In this document: positions 6,855 to 16,832 of the stretch, piece by piece | Layout: every line of letters begins with the position of its first letter | Numbering within the stretch: the stretch's first letter is position 1 | Notes under the pieces: model-generated | Told to the model about the DNA's origin: nothing | What the model saw: the letters and a program-made list of their open reading frames with translations, nothing else | Databases searched by the model: none | Source of the DNA: JBCBAP01 sp038532435 | GTDB taxonomy: Bacteria; Pseudomonadota; Alphaproteobacteria; Rhodobacterales; Rhodobacteraceae | Direction of reading: 5' to 3' | Assembly: GCA_038532435.1 (NCBI GenBank) | Contig: JBCBAP010000057.1 | Location: 1 to 22,091 of the forward strand | Length of the DNA: 22,091 nucleotides | Made by a program: the position numbers and the translations under genes

Positions 6855-8567
6855 GTGTCCGGCCTTCTGGACCGGATCGACGCCGTTGGACAGTCCGCAC
6901 TCACCTGGGTGAGTGGCGGGCTGCTGCGGCAGGCGTTTGCCCTCGTCGTTCTCACGGTGCTTCTATTCCTGCCCGGTCAGGCAAGCCTGCCGGTCACCGA
7001 CCGAGACGAGGGGCGGTACGTCCAGGCCTCCAAGCAGATGATGGAGACCGGCGACTATGTCGACATCCGGTTTCAGAATGGTCCCCGGTGGAAGAAACCC
7101 GTGGGCATCTACTGGCTGCAGACCGCCGCGGCTCACACGGCAGGCACCGATGACGCATCCGAGATCTGGGTCTACCGGATCCCCTCCCTGATCGGCGCTC
7201 TCGGTGCGGTGGCGCTCACGATCTGGGGTCTCATGCCCCTGATCGGACGGCGGGCAGGCACGCTGGCGGGCCTGATGCTCGGCAGTTCGATCCTGCTCGT
7301 CGGAGAGGCTCATATAGCGAAAACGGACGCGGCCCTGCTTCTGACCATTGTCGCGGCACAAGGGGCGCTCGCGCGCATGTGGCTCAAGGAGGTCCGCCGT
7401 TTCGACCTGACCCACGCGGTCCTGTGGGTCGCGCTCGCGGTCGGGGTGCTGATCAAGGGGCCGATTATCCTGATGGTGACCGGGCTCAGCCTGCTTTGGC
7501 TTTGCATCGTGGATCGCAGCATCGACACGCTGCGCCTGACCCGGCCGCTGATCGGCGTGCCGCTCTTTCTCATCATCGCGGCCCCGTGGTTTATCGCGAT
7601 CGGCATCCAGACGGATTGGGCCTTTTACGTGGAGTCCATCGGCAACGACCTGCTGGGTAAGGTCGGCACGGGGGCGGAGGCCCACTGGGGCCCGCCCGGA
7701 TACTACCTCGCCACGATCTGGTTCAGCTTCTGGCCCTGGACGCCCCTTTTCGTACTGGCGCTTCCCTGGCTGTGGTCGGACAGACGCTCCGATGCGATGC
7801 GGTTCCTGACCGCCTGGGCCGTGCCCTACTGGGCGGTATTCGCGATCACCGCAACGAAGCTTCCCCACTACATGCTGCCGATCCTCCCGGCGCTGGCCGG
7901 GATGCTCGCCCATTGGATGACACACGGACCGGTGACGGAGATGCGGTACCGCTGGGCCCGCTGGGGTGCCGCGATTCTCTTCACCCTCGGCGCGCTGATC
8001 TATTGCGGCATCGTCATCGCGGCCCTCTTCGTCCTCGAGGGGCGTGTACCGCCGATGACAATGGCGATCGGGCTTCTGTGTCTGGGCTTGAGCGGGGTCG
8101 CGGCGCTGCTCCTCGTCCGCCAACGCCTGTTTGCCTTCGCGACCGTGGCACTGGTCACCATGGCGGTTCTGACACCCGCCCTGTTGGAGCGCACATTGCC
8201 GTCGCTCAAGAGCCTCTTCATCAGCCCGCGCATGGTCGCGGCACACGATGCGTGGACATCCTGCGCGCCGCAGGACCTGATCACGGTCGGCTATCACGAG
8301 CCGAGCCTCGTCTTCCTCGCCGGGACAGACACGCGGCTCATCTGGCCGGAGGAGGCTGTGGCGCTTCTCCAGTCCGACCCGGAGGTCCGGATCTTCTTCG
8401 AAACCCCGCGGCGCGGCACGCTGGAAAGCATCACGGAGGATGTGGGCCATCCGCTGACGGTGCTCGAGGCGGTCCATGGCCTGAACTACAACCGGGGCGA
8501 TCCCGCTGACATTCTGCTCCTGACCCGCAGCGACGGCAGGCTTGCGACGGAGTGCGCGCGGAATTGA
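6855..8567 (+). CDS. GT83 (ArnT-like) lipid-linked sugar glycosyltransferase
   Basis: This 570-residue integral membrane protein has about twelve hydrophobic helices and a C-terminal soluble part (about 455-570). The first periplasmic loop carries the family signature: TDRDEGRYVQASKQM (acidic pair D51-E52), TGDYVD, and the WKKPVGIYWLQ segment (80-89). In ArnT/PMT-like enzymes these bind the polyprenyl-phosphate sugar and the acceptor, so the product should move a sugar from undecaprenyl phosphate to lipid A or another envelope molecule on the periplasmic side. The sugar cannot be read from sequence. The start is GTG at 6855 with GGAG 8 nt upstream inside secG. The following genes, a DPMS-like GT2 and a LAB_N protein, supply plausible donor synthesis and flipping. 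Confidence 0.88.
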   Translation: MSGLLDRIDAVGQSALTWVSGGLLRQAFALVVLTVLLFLPGQASLPVTDRDEGRYVQASKQMMETGDYVDIRFQNGPRWKKPVGIYWLQTAAAHTAGTDDASEIWVYRIPSLIGALGAVALTIWGLMPLIGRRAGTLAGLMLGSSILLVGEAHIAKTDAALLLTIVAAQGALARMWLKEVRRFDLTHAVLWVALAVGVLIKGPIILMVTGLSLLWLCIVDRSIDTLRLTRPLIGVPLFLIIAAPWFIAIGIQTDWAFYVESIGNDLLGKVGTGAEAHWGPPGYYLATIWFSFWPWTPLFVLALPWLWSDRRSDAMRFLTAWAVPYWAVFAITATKLPHYMLPILPALAGMLAHWMTHGPVTEMRYRWARWGAAILFTLGALIYCGIVIAALFVLEGRVPPMTMAIGLLCLGLSGVAALLLVRQRLFAFATVALVTMAVLTPALLERTLPSLKSLFISPRMVAAHDAWTSCAPQDLITVGYHEPSLVFLAGTDTRLIWPEEAVALLQSDPEVRIFFETPRRGTLESITEDVGHPLTVLEAVHGLNYNRGDPADILLLTRSDGRLATECARN

Positions 8568-8622
8568 ACCTTTGCGCCCGGCGGGCTAGACAGCGGTCAA
8601 CTCAACGGCAGGCGTCCTTCAG

Positions 8623-9357
8623 ATGACCAACTCCCCCCGGTTCAGCATCGTCGTTCCCATGAAGAACGAGGTCGACAGCGTTGCCGCGATGCTGTCGGAG
8701 GTGGAGGCCGCCTGTGCCCCGCTCGGCCCATTCGAGCTCATCATCGTCGATGACGGTTCCGACGATGGCACGACCGACGCGTTGCGCGCTGCCGCCGAGG
8801 CGACGCCCTGGTTCCGCACCTTGCGCCACGCGCAGAGCTGCGGCCAGTCCGCCGCCGTACTCACCGGCGTGCGCGCGGCGCATGCGGAGGTCTGCGCGAC
8901 CCTCGATGGTGACCTGCAGAACCCTCCCGCAGAACTCCCGAAACTCCTGGCGCCACTGCTCGAGGATGAAACCGGGCGCCTCGGTCTCGTGGCTGGTCAG
9001 CGCAAGATCCGGCGGGACACACCGTCAAAGCGGCTTGCCTCCCGGCTCGCCAATGCGCTGCGGCGGCGGATCCTGCGGGATGACACGCGCGACACGGGCT
9101 GCGGCCTCAAAGGGTTCCGCCGCAACGTGTTCCTCGCCCTCCCCTTCTTCGATCACATCCACCGCTACCTGCCCGCGCTGGTCAAGCGTGAGGGCTACGA
9201 GGTCCTCCTCGTCGATGTAGAGGATCGGGAGCGGGCGAGCGGGCGGTCGAAGTATACAAACCTCAACCGGGCGATCGTTGGGGCGTCTGACCTCCTCGGC
9301 GTCTGGTGGCTGATGCGTCGCCGGGCCTTGCCCCGGATCGAGAGTTCCGATGAGTGA
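8623..9357 (+). CDS. GT2 glycosyltransferase, dolichol/undecaprenyl-phosphate sugar synthase type
   Basis: The 244-residue GT-A fold enzyme has FSIVVPMKNE (7-16), the nucleotide-sugar motif IIVDDGSDDGT (40-50) and the metal-binding LDGDLQNPP (D95, D97), which are marks of the DPMS/ArnC group that charges a polyprenyl phosphate with a sugar. DTGCGLKGFRR and HRYLPALV (about 163-190) match the rest of the fold, and SGRSKYT is the usual late basic motif. Unlike ArnC it has no C-terminal transmembrane helices, so it is probably peripheral at the inner face. The Shine-Dalgarno sequence is weak (GGCAGG). Its last 8 bases overlap the LAB_N gene, indicating translational coupling. It likely makes the donor for the upstream GT83 enzyme. 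Confidence 0.9.
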   Translation: MTNSPRFSIVVPMKNEVDSVAAMLSEVEAACAPLGPFELIIVDDGSDDGTTDALRAAAEATPWFRTLRHAQSCGQSAAVLTGVRAAHAEVCATLDGDLQNPPAELPKLLAPLLEDETGRLGLVAGQRKIRRDTPSKRLASRLANALRRRILRDDTRDTGCGLKGFRRNVFLALPFFDHIHRYLPALVKREGYEVLLVDVEDRERASGRSKYTNLNRAIVGASDLLGVWWLMRRRALPRIESSDE

Positions 9358-9673
9358 CGACGACCACTGGATCATGGAGCTTCTGCTGGTGGAAAGCTGG
9401 GCCGGGGTCTGGCTCGCGCTCTTCGGCCTTTCCGCGCAGGCGATCTTCATGGGACGGATGCTCGTGCAATGGGTAAGCTCGGAACGGGCGAAGCGGTCCG
9501 TCGTGCCCGTATCCTTCTGGTGGCTCTCGCTGGTGGGGGCATTGATGCTGCTGATTTACGGCGTCCTGCGCGAGGATGTGGTGATCATCGCCGCACAGCT
9601 CTTCGGCTTTGCCGTTTACGCCCGCAATCTCTGGCTGATCCGTGCGGAGCGACGGCGCAATCTGCTTCTGTGA
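9350..9673 (+). CDS. LAB_N domain small membrane protein (possible lipid-linked sugar flippase)
   Basis: This 107-residue protein matches the LAB_N domain, the part sometimes found fused to the N-terminus of lipid-A-disaccharide synthase but often stand-alone. It has three predicted helices at about 14-35, 52-68 and 72-92, with the characteristic segments FMGRMLVQWVSSERAKRSVVP and FWWLSLVGALMLLIYG. Stand-alone members regularly accompany GT2 and GT83 genes. Their size resembles the ArnE/ArnF-type small carriers, so a role in flipping the polyprenyl-linked sugar is a reasonable inference, not established. The ATG lies inside the GT2 gene end (8-base overlap), with GAGAG as ribosome-binding site. 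Confidence 0.85.
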   Translation: MSDDDHWIMELLLVESWAGVWLALFGLSAQAIFMGRMLVQWVSSERAKRSVVPVSFWWLSLVGALMLLIYGVLREDVVIIAAQLFGFAVYARNLWLIRAERRRNLLL

Positions 9674-9764
9674 CCGCGAGGGGTTGCCTCTGCGTCAGGG
9701 CGGCCCACCATATTTAGCGGCGCTCGCCCCTTGCCCAAAGCACCGAACAGGCGTAGAGGATGAG

Positions 9765-9780
9765 TCCCGTGGCGACGGGA
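9765..9780 (+). other. Small hairpin in the leader upstream of pyrG
   Basis: TCCCGT and ACGGGA form a perfect 6-bp stem with a GGCG loop, 49 bp before the pyrG ATG within the 156-bp gap after the LAB_N gene. It is followed by TCAAATTG and not by a T-tract. It could be a weak terminator of the upstream genes or a leader structure. Confidence 0.35.
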
Positions 9781-9829
9781 TCAAATTGCGATCCGGCGCG
9801 CCCAAGGCGGCATCGATACGGGGATTTCC

Positions 9830-11473
9830 ATGGCACGATTCATCTTCATCACCGGCGGCGTCGTGTCCTCCCTGGGCAAAGGTCTCGCCTCCGCAGCCCT
9901 TGGCGCGTTGTTACAAGCCCGGGGCTATTCCGTGCGGCTGCGCAAGCTCGATCCCTATCTGAATGTCGATCCGGGCACGATGAGCCCGTTCGAACATGGC
10001 GAGGTCTTCGTGACCGATGATGGCGCGGAAACCGACCTCGACCTCGGTCACTATGAACGGTTCACGGGTGTGCCGGCCCGGGCGACGGACTCCGTCTCCT
10101 CCGGCCGCATCTACCAGACCGTGCTCGACCGCGAACGGCGGGGTGAATATCTGGGCAAGACGATCCAGGTCATTCCCCACGTCACCAACCAGATCAAGGA
10201 ATTCATCTCCATCGGGGAGGATGAGGTCGACTTCATGCTCTGCGAGATCGGTGGCACCGTCGGCGACATCGAGGGGCTGCCCTTCTTCGAGGCGATCCGC
10301 CAGTTCAACAACGACAAGCCCGCGGGCCAGTGCCTCTTCATGCACCTGACCCTGCTTCCGTTCATCGCGGCCTCGGGTGAGTTGAAGACGAAGCCGACCC
10401 AGCACTCCGTCAAGGAGTTGCGCTCCATCGGGATCGCACCGGACATCCTGGTCTGTCGTGCGGATCAGCCGATCCCGCAAAAGGAACGGGACAAGCTCGC
10501 GCTTTTCTGCAACGTGCGCCCGGAACGGGTGATCGCCGCCCTCGATCTCGACTCGATCTACGAAGCACCGCTCGTCTACCACCGGGAGGGGCTCGACACC
10601 GCCGTGCTCGACGCGTTCGGCATTTCTCCGGCACCGAAGCCGCAGCTCGATCGCTGGCACGACGTCGCAGACCGGATCCACAAGCCCGACGGCCTCGTCC
10701 GCATCGCCATCGTGGGCAAGTACACCCAGCTTGAGGATGCGTACAAATCAATCGCCGAGGCCCTCACCCACGGGGGCATGGCGAACCGCGTTCGTGTCGA
10801 AACCCAATGGCTCGACGCGGAAGTGTTCGAGAATGACGACCCCGCCCCCTATCTTGAGGGCTTCCACGGCATCCTCGTGCCCGGCGGCTTCGGTGAGCGT
10901 GGCACGGAGGGCAAGATCCGCGCGGCAGAACATGCACGGGAAAACAAGATCCCCTATTTCGGGATCTGCCTCGGGATGCAGATGGCCGTGATCGAGGCTG
11001 CGAGAAACCTTGCGGGTCTCACCAAGGCAGGCTCAGAGGAGTTCGATCAGGAGGCGGGCATCGACCGGTTCGAGCATGTCATCTACCACATGAAGGAGTG
11101 GGTGGAGGGCAACCGGACGGTCAAGCGCGCGGTCACCGATGACAAAGGCGGAACCATGCGGCTCGGCGCCTACAACGCCACGCTCGTGGACGGATCGCAG
11201 GTGGAAACGATTTACGGCAGTCCCACGATCAGTGAGCGCCACCGCCACCGTTTCGAAGTCGACATCAAGTACCGCGACAAGCTTGAGCAGTGCGGCCTCA
11301 GCTTCTCAGGCCTCAGCCCGGACGGAAAGCTGCCGGAGATCGTGGAGATCCCGGACCACCCGTGGTTCGTGGGTGTGCAGTTCCATCCGGAGTTGAAGTC
11401 CAAGCCGTTCGAGCCGCACCCGCTCTTCGCCGACTTTATCCGCGCGGCGATGGATCAATCGCGGCTCGTCTGA
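9830..11473 (+). CDS. pyrG: CTP synthase
   Basis: PyrG aminates UTP to CTP using ATP and glutamine. The 547-residue length is standard. The N-terminal synthetase domain (about 1-270) opens with FITGGVVSSLGKGLASA, the nucleotide-binding loop, and includes KLDPYLNVDPGTM and EIGGTVGDIEG. The C-terminal class I glutamine amidotransferase domain (about 290-547) has the nucleophile C380 in FGICLGMQ and H519 and E521 in VQFHPE. A GGGGA before the ATG serves as ribosome-binding site. Its TGA abuts the stop of the convergent hydrolase gene: the six bases TGATCA hold both stops. Confidence 0.98.
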   Translation: MARFIFITGGVVSSLGKGLASAALGALLQARGYSVRLRKLDPYLNVDPGTMSPFEHGEVFVTDDGAETDLDLGHYERFTGVPARATDSVSSGRIYQTVLDRERRGEYLGKTIQVIPHVTNQIKEFISIGEDEVDFMLCEIGGTVGDIEGLPFFEAIRQFNNDKPAGQCLFMHLTLLPFIAASGELKTKPTQHSVKELRSIGIAPDILVCRADQPIPQKERDKLALFCNVRPERVIAALDLDSIYEAPLVYHREGLDTAVLDAFGISPAPKPQLDRWHDVADRIHKPDGLVRIAIVGKYTQLEDAYKSIAEALTHGGMANRVRVETQWLDAEVFENDDPAPYLEGFHGILVPGGFGERGTEGKIRAAEHARENKIPYFGICLGMQMAVIEAARNLAGLTKAGSEEFDQEAGIDRFEHVIYHMKEWVEGNRTVKRAVTDDKGGTMRLGAYNATLVDGSQVETIYGSPTISERHRHRFEVDIKYRDKLEQCGLSFSGLSPDGKLPEIVEIPDHPWFVGVQFHPELKSKPFEPHPLFADFIRAAMDQSRLV

Positions 11474-12055
11474 TCAGGCGGCGAGGAAGTCCCGCGCTGC
11501 CGCGATCTCGCTTTGCACAAGTTCGTGCCCGCCCGGGTGCCAATGGGCGTCGACCCGCGCGCCAGCACCGGTCAGGCCCTCAATCAACGCCTCCGTGATT
11601 GGCATCGGTCCGATCGGATCCCGCTCTCCGGCGGTGATCAGCACCTCCAGTCCTGTCAGATCGGGCCATTCCGGTTCGAACGGGATCAGCGGGTGCATCA
11701 GCACCAGCCTGCGCAGCCCGGTGAAACCCATGATCGCGAGGTTTGCGAGGATGTTGGCCCCGTTGGAATAGCCCACCCCGACGGCCTCGCCGAGATCCTG
11801 ATCCTCAAGGAACCGGCCAAGCTGCGCCGTCCGCCGGGCAAGGTCCTCCATGTCGTAGACCCCCTCGCCCGTCCTTCGGAAAAAGCGTCGGGCACCGCCC
11901 TCGAACACATCCCCGTCGAGCGCGAGCACTCCTGCCCCCGGGTGCAGCATGGGGGCGAGCGTGGCGAAGCCCTCCTTGTCCCCGCCGGTGCCGTGAAGCA
12001 TGACGAGGGTGGGCGCGCCGGGGTCTCCGGCACGCCTGAGCGTCTGATAGGCCAT
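11474..12055 (-). CDS. Alpha/beta hydrolase (phospholipase/carboxylesterase, MhqD-like)
   Basis: The 193-residue product is a minimal alpha/beta hydrolase with an HGTGGDKEGF oxyanion region (21-30), the nucleophile elbow GYSNG (S97), the acid D146 in GERDPIG and the histidine H177 in PGGHELV, so the catalytic triad is complete. Size and motif order fit the YpeP/MhqD carboxylesterase group. It follows a VOC-family dioxygenase gene by 2 bp on the same strand, with GGAGGG in the end of that gene as ribosome-binding site. That pairing recalls B. subtilis mhqED, which responds to quinones, so hydrolysis of a ring-cleavage product or detoxification is inferred. The substrate is unknown. Confidence 0.85.
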   Translation of the reverse strand: MAYQTLRRAGDPGAPTLVMLHGTGGDKEGFATLAPMLHPGAGVLALDGDVFEGGARRFFRRTGEGVYDMEDLARRTAQLGRFLEDQDLGEAVGVGYSNGANILANLAIMGFTGLRRLVLMHPLIPFEPEWPDLTGLEVLITAGERDPIGPMPITEALIEGLTGAGARVDAHWHPGGHELVQSEIAAARDFLAA

Positions 12056-12057
12056 CG

Positions 12058-12987
12058 CTAACCCTCCAGGGCAGGCAGGACCGCCTCGATCCGCTCCCGC
12101 AGCGGCTCGTGCTGCTTGGGCAGCTTTAGGCCGGTGCCAAGCTCGTCCACCGGCTCATCGACGGCAAATCCTGGCTCGTCCGTGGCAACCTCGAACAGGA
12201 TGCCCTCGGGCACGCGGGAATAGATTGCCCAGAAATAGTCCCGGTCGATCTGCTCGGTCACGCGCAATCCAGCCGCCTCCATGCGCGCCTTCATCGCCCG
12301 CTGTGCTGCCCGGTCGGGGACGGAGAAGGCAACATGGTGCACGCAGCCAGATCCTTCCCGGCCAAGAGGAATCGTGGCATCCACATGAAGGTCGACCACA
12401 TCCGCCGCCCCCGACCGGGCGCGGAACCGGCATGTCGCACCGTCTTCGCCTTCGGCAGCATAGCCAAACACCTCCGTGAGAACCGCAGCGGTGGAGGAGC
12501 CGTCCCTCACGCTGAGTGTGACGCCGGCAAAACCACGGATCGCCACCTCGGATCCGACACCGGACACGAGCCAGGGGGACCTGGCATCAGCCCGTTCGAC
12601 AAGGGCAAAGGCAAGCCCGTCGGGATCGGTGAAGATCGCGCGCGCCTCATCAAACAGCGTCTCGTCCCGCACGAACACGGCACCGAAACCGGGCAACCGG
12701 GCGCGCCAGAAGTCGAGGCTCCCGTCGGGCACTGCAAACTGGGTCAGCGTGACCTGACCGGCGCCAGCCGCGCCCTGACGGATCCCTTCCCAGGGAAAGA
12801 ACGTCATGATGGTGCCCGCAGACCCGACCTCGTCACCATAGTAAAGGTGGTAGGTCCCGGGATCGTCGAAGTTGACGGTTTTCTTGACGAACCGCAGCCC
12901 GAGCGCGTCGCGGTAGAAGTGCAGATTGCCTGCGGCGGATCCCGCAATCGCGGTCACATGGTGCAGGCCCTGAACATGATCTGTCAT
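12058..12987 (-). CDS. VOC-family ring-cleaving dioxygenase (MhqE/MhqO-like)
   Basis: The 309-residue product contains two vicinal-oxygen-chelate modules (about 5-130 and 150-285). GLHHVTAIAG near the start and VHHVAFSVPD in the second half supply candidate metal-binding histidines, and GILFEVATDEPGF holds the third, glutamate ligand. This matches the putative extradiol dioxygenase group of MhqO, MhqE and related proteins that act in quinone or hydroquinone stress. The ATG at 12987 is chosen because GGAGGA lies 5 nt before it and family members begin MxxxxxGLHHVT; the longer frame upstream is not needed. It forms a tight pair with the hydrolase. A 237-bp gap to fpr leaves room for its own promoter. 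Confidence 0.85.
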   Translation of the reverse strand: MTDHVQGLHHVTAIAGSAAGNLHFYRDALGLRFVKKTVNFDDPGTYHLYYGDEVGSAGTIMTFFPWEGIRQGAAGAGQVTLTQFAVPDGSLDFWRARLPGFGAVFVRDETLFDEARAIFTDPDGLAFALVERADARSPWLVSGVGSEVAIRGFAGVTLSVRDGSSTAAVLTEVFGYAAEGEDGATCRFRARSGAADVVDLHVDATIPLGREGSGCVHHVAFSVPDRAAQRAMKARMEAAGLRVTEQIDRDYFWAIYSRVPEGILFEVATDEPGFAVDEPVDELGTGLKLPKQHEPLRERIEAVLPALEG

Positions 12988-13140
12988 GGTGTCCTCCAAA
13001 ACTGAACGTTGAGCCACAGATGGATCCAGACGGCCCAAAGACAAAGCGTGCATTCAGGCACGAATTATCCACAATTTCGAAACACAAGCAGCCCCGAAGA
13101 AGTCTCCCCCCCCTTCAACAGGCAGGCCACACACCAAGAT

Positions 13141-13165
13141 GGCGCCCCCGGCAGACGGGAGCGCC
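13141..13165 (-). terminator. GC-rich hairpin between fpr and the dioxygenase gene
   Basis: A 10-pair stem with one C-A mismatch (GGCGCCCCCG against CGGGAGCGCC) encloses a 5-nt loop, 59 bp past the fpr stop. On the minus strand ATCTTGGTGTG follows, a poor T-tract. It is the likely end of the cys operon transcript. A run of eight C residues (13106-13113) lies beyond it in the same gap. Confidence 0.5.
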
Positions 13166-13224
13166 AATCGCCCGAAGGGCTCATGGGATTGCCTTGCCAG
13201 CGGCCAGGCGCCGTTCAACAGCCG

Positions 13225-14028
13225 CTACCCGACGAAGGCCTTTTCGAGAACGAAGTCCGCTGGCGCGTTGTTCGACCCTTCGGTGAAGCCACGCGCCTCG
13301 AGAAGTTCCTTCAGTTCGACATTGAACGCCATGGATCCGCACAGCATCACCCGGTCCGTTTCCGGATCGAGCTCTGGCACGCCGAGGTGCCGGGAGAGCG
13401 CGCCGGAACGAATAAGATCGGTGATCCGCCCTTCGGTATCGGAGGCTTCCCGCGTCGTGGTCGGCACGTACCGCAGCTTCGCCGCGACGTCCTCCCCGAC
13501 AAGCGGGTCTCCCTTCAGACCCGCGACCAGCTCCTGCCCGTAGGCAAGCTCGGCCACCGTCCGGCATGTGTGGGTCAGCACGACCTCGTCGTAGCGCTGA
13601 TACACATCCGGGTCCCGCACGAGGGACGCAAAGGGCGCAAGCCCCGTGCCCGTCGACAGCATGTAGAGCCGCTTGCCCGGCGTCAGCGCGTCGAGCACCA
13701 GCGTCCCCGTGGGCTTCGGCCGCACGATCACCTGATCCCCTGGCGCAACAAGCTGCAGGCGGGAGGTCAGCGGACCGTCCGCCACCTTGATCGAGTAGAA
13801 TTCAAGCGTGTCGTCCCACGCTGGGCTCGCGATGGAATAGGCCCGCAGGAGCGGCTTTCCGGTGTCCTTCAGCAACCCGATCATCACAAACTCCCCGGAT
13901 CGGAAGCGCAGGGAACGCGGACGGGTCACCCGGAACGAAAACAGCGTATCGGTCCAGTGGCGGACCTCCGTGACGGTCTGCCCGTCTGGCAGCACCACGG
14001 GTGCCGCGATCTTTTCTTGAACGGTCAT
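13225..14028 (-). CDS. fpr: Ferredoxin-NADP+ reductase
   Basis: This 267-residue FAD enzyme exchanges electrons between NADPH and ferredoxin or flavodoxin. The FAD motif RAYSIASP is at 62-69, the pyrophosphate/NADP segment STGTGLAPFASL at 125-136, the CGSMAFN motif at about 231-237 and the C-terminal VEKAFVG ending is that of bacterial subclass I Fpr. Its ATG is 15 bp downstream of the DUF934 stop, with GAGGAA as ribosome-binding site, so it is the last gene of the cys operon. The location suggests it reduces the ferredoxin that feeds the hemoprotein CysI, replacing CysJ, which is absent here. That link is inferred from context. Confidence 0.93.
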   Translation of the reverse strand: MTVQEKIAAPVVLPDGQTVTEVRHWTDTLFSFRVTRPRSLRFRSGEFVMIGLLKDTGKPLLRAYSIASPAWDDTLEFYSIKVADGPLTSRLQLVAPGDQVIVRPKPTGTLVLDALTPGKRLYMLSTGTGLAPFASLVRDPDVYQRYDEVVLTHTCRTVAELAYGQELVAGLKGDPLVGEDVAAKLRYVPTTTREASDTEGRITDLIRSGALSRHLGVPELDPETDRVMLCGSMAFNVELKELLEARGFTEGSNNAPADFVLEKAFVG

Positions 14029-14043
14029 GGAATGATTTCCTCT

Positions 14044-14451
14044 TCAGCCCGCGGAGCGGACACGGTCCTGATAGGCGGGCGGCAGGGCGCGGGGCCACTG
14101 CCCTTCCGGCTGGCGGGTGGCCAGCGCATCGTCGATTTCCACCTCGTCGAAGCCGACGCGGCGGGCGTTGCGGTACTGGTCCGCGAGCACGTGGCCGCGC
14201 GCGCGCAGATGCCCGCGATAGCCGAGCATCCGGAGCCGCCGGGCGAGCGAGAAGCCGCGCCCGTCCGCAAAACTCGGGAAGGGGATGCGGATCAGGCCCG
14301 CATCCTTCACCCGCGCATAGGCCTCCACCGCGTCCACATCATTGGGCAGATCGACACCGCCGCACGGGCTGCCATTGTACTCTTCATAGGGCGTGAAGCC
14401 GCCTGTCCAGTGTTCGGGGCCAAAGCCCTGATCGGTCACGATCACGGTCAT
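14044..14451 (-). CDS. DUF934 family protein of the sulfate-assimilation operon
   Basis: The 135-residue product shows the family core: PNDVDAVEAY, then a region around PFPSFADGRGFSLARRLRMLGYRGHLRARGHVLADQ, then a C-terminal VGFDEVEI segment. DUF934 proteins nearly always sit beside cysH and cysI and are loosely described as oxidoreductases in sulfite reduction, but no activity is established to my knowledge. I see no cofactor motif. Its ATG overlaps the cysH stop as ATGA, a sign of translational coupling. It could be an assembly or electron-transfer aid for CysH or CysI. Confidence 0.88.
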   Translation of the reverse strand: MTVIVTDQGFGPEHWTGGFTPYEEYNGSPCGGVDLPNDVDAVEAYARVKDAGLIRIPFPSFADGRGFSLARRLRMLGYRGHLRARGHVLADQYRNARRVGFDEVEIDDALATRQPEGQWPRALPPAYQDRVRSAG

Positions 14452-15174
14452 GCCGCCGCTCCTTCCTTCGGTGTGCCACGGACGACCTTGCCGTCCACGA
14501 TGTGAATGCCGCATTCGTCCTTGTCCGTGCCGCGCCAGCGGCCCGCCCGCGGGTCCTCTCCATCCGCAACTGCGGAGGTGCAGGGTTCGCACCCTATGGA
14601 CAGAAATCCCCCGGCAACGAGCGGGTGCCGCGGCAGGTCGTGCGCGGTGAGATAGGCCTCCTGATCCTCACGGGTCCAGTGGGCGAGCGGATTGACCTTA
14701 ATCCGCCCCTGCCCGTCCTGTTCGAACACCTCAAGCTCGGCCCGGCCCCTGGACTGGTGCCGCTTGCGTCCGGACAGGATCACGTCAAACGCCTTGAGCC
14801 CCCGTTCGATGGGCCGCACCTTGCGCACGTCGCAGCACCCGTCCACGTCGGTTCGGTGCAGGTTGCGGTCCGGATCCTCCGCCTTCAACTCCACCGGATC
14901 GGGGGAAATCCGGCGGACATCGGTGAGGCCGAGCGTCTCCGCCACCTCCTGCTGATACTTCAGCGTCCCCGCGAACAGCATCTGCGTGTCCACAAAGAGC
15001 ACCGGCATGTCCGGGTCCCGCACACTGAGCATGTGGAGCAGGATCACGCTCTCCGCCCCGAAAGAGCTGACAAGTGCCCGGTGCCCGCCGAACAGCCCAG
15101 CAGCGGCATCTCTCACGATGTCCTCCGCCGCCCGTCCGGCATAGTGGGCATTGAGCGCCCGCAAGCGGCGTGGA

Positions 15175-15185
<11 letters not shown>
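14448..15185 (-). CDS. cysH: Adenylyl-sulfate (APS) reductase, [4Fe-4S] type
   Basis: CysH reduces activated sulfate to sulfite. The 245-residue product has the SFGAES nucleotide loop (41-46) and two cysteine pairs, C117-C118 (GCCDVRK) and C199/C202 (GCEPC), that bind the [4Fe-4S] cluster found in APS reductases but not in E. coli-type PAPS reductases. The catalytic cysteine is C225 in ECGIH near the C-terminus. I choose the ATG at 15185 over the GTG two codons earlier because GAGGAA lies 7 nt before the ATG but only about 1 nt before the GTG. The gene overlaps the end of cysI by 11 bases. No cysD, cysN or cysC is in the window, so sulfate activation is encoded elsewhere. Confidence 0.95.
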
Positions 15186-16830
<1,645 letters not shown>

Positions 16831-16832
16831 GA

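Noticed and set aside
6963..8477. Minus-strand open frame of 504 codons opposite the GT83 gene
   Set aside because: It is a shadow of the membrane protein gene; the product is highly charged, with no motif or plausible start.
9758..9790. GATGAG plus a short stem plus TCAAAT, superficially like a hammerhead ribozyme core
   Set aside because: The conserved CUGAUGA and GAAA core strands are not both present and I find no flanking stems I and III.
13106..13113. Run of eight C residues as a possible phase-variation tract
   Set aside because: It lies in the middle of an intergenic gap, over 110 bp from the nearest start codon, and a single homopolymer is weak evidence.
13009..14505. Plus-strand open frame of 498 codons opposite fpr and DUF934
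   Set aside because: It is antisense to well-supported genes with clear motifs and ribosome-binding sites. The translation is rich in Arg, His, Pro and Gly, as expected of the complement of GC-rich codons, and shows no domain.
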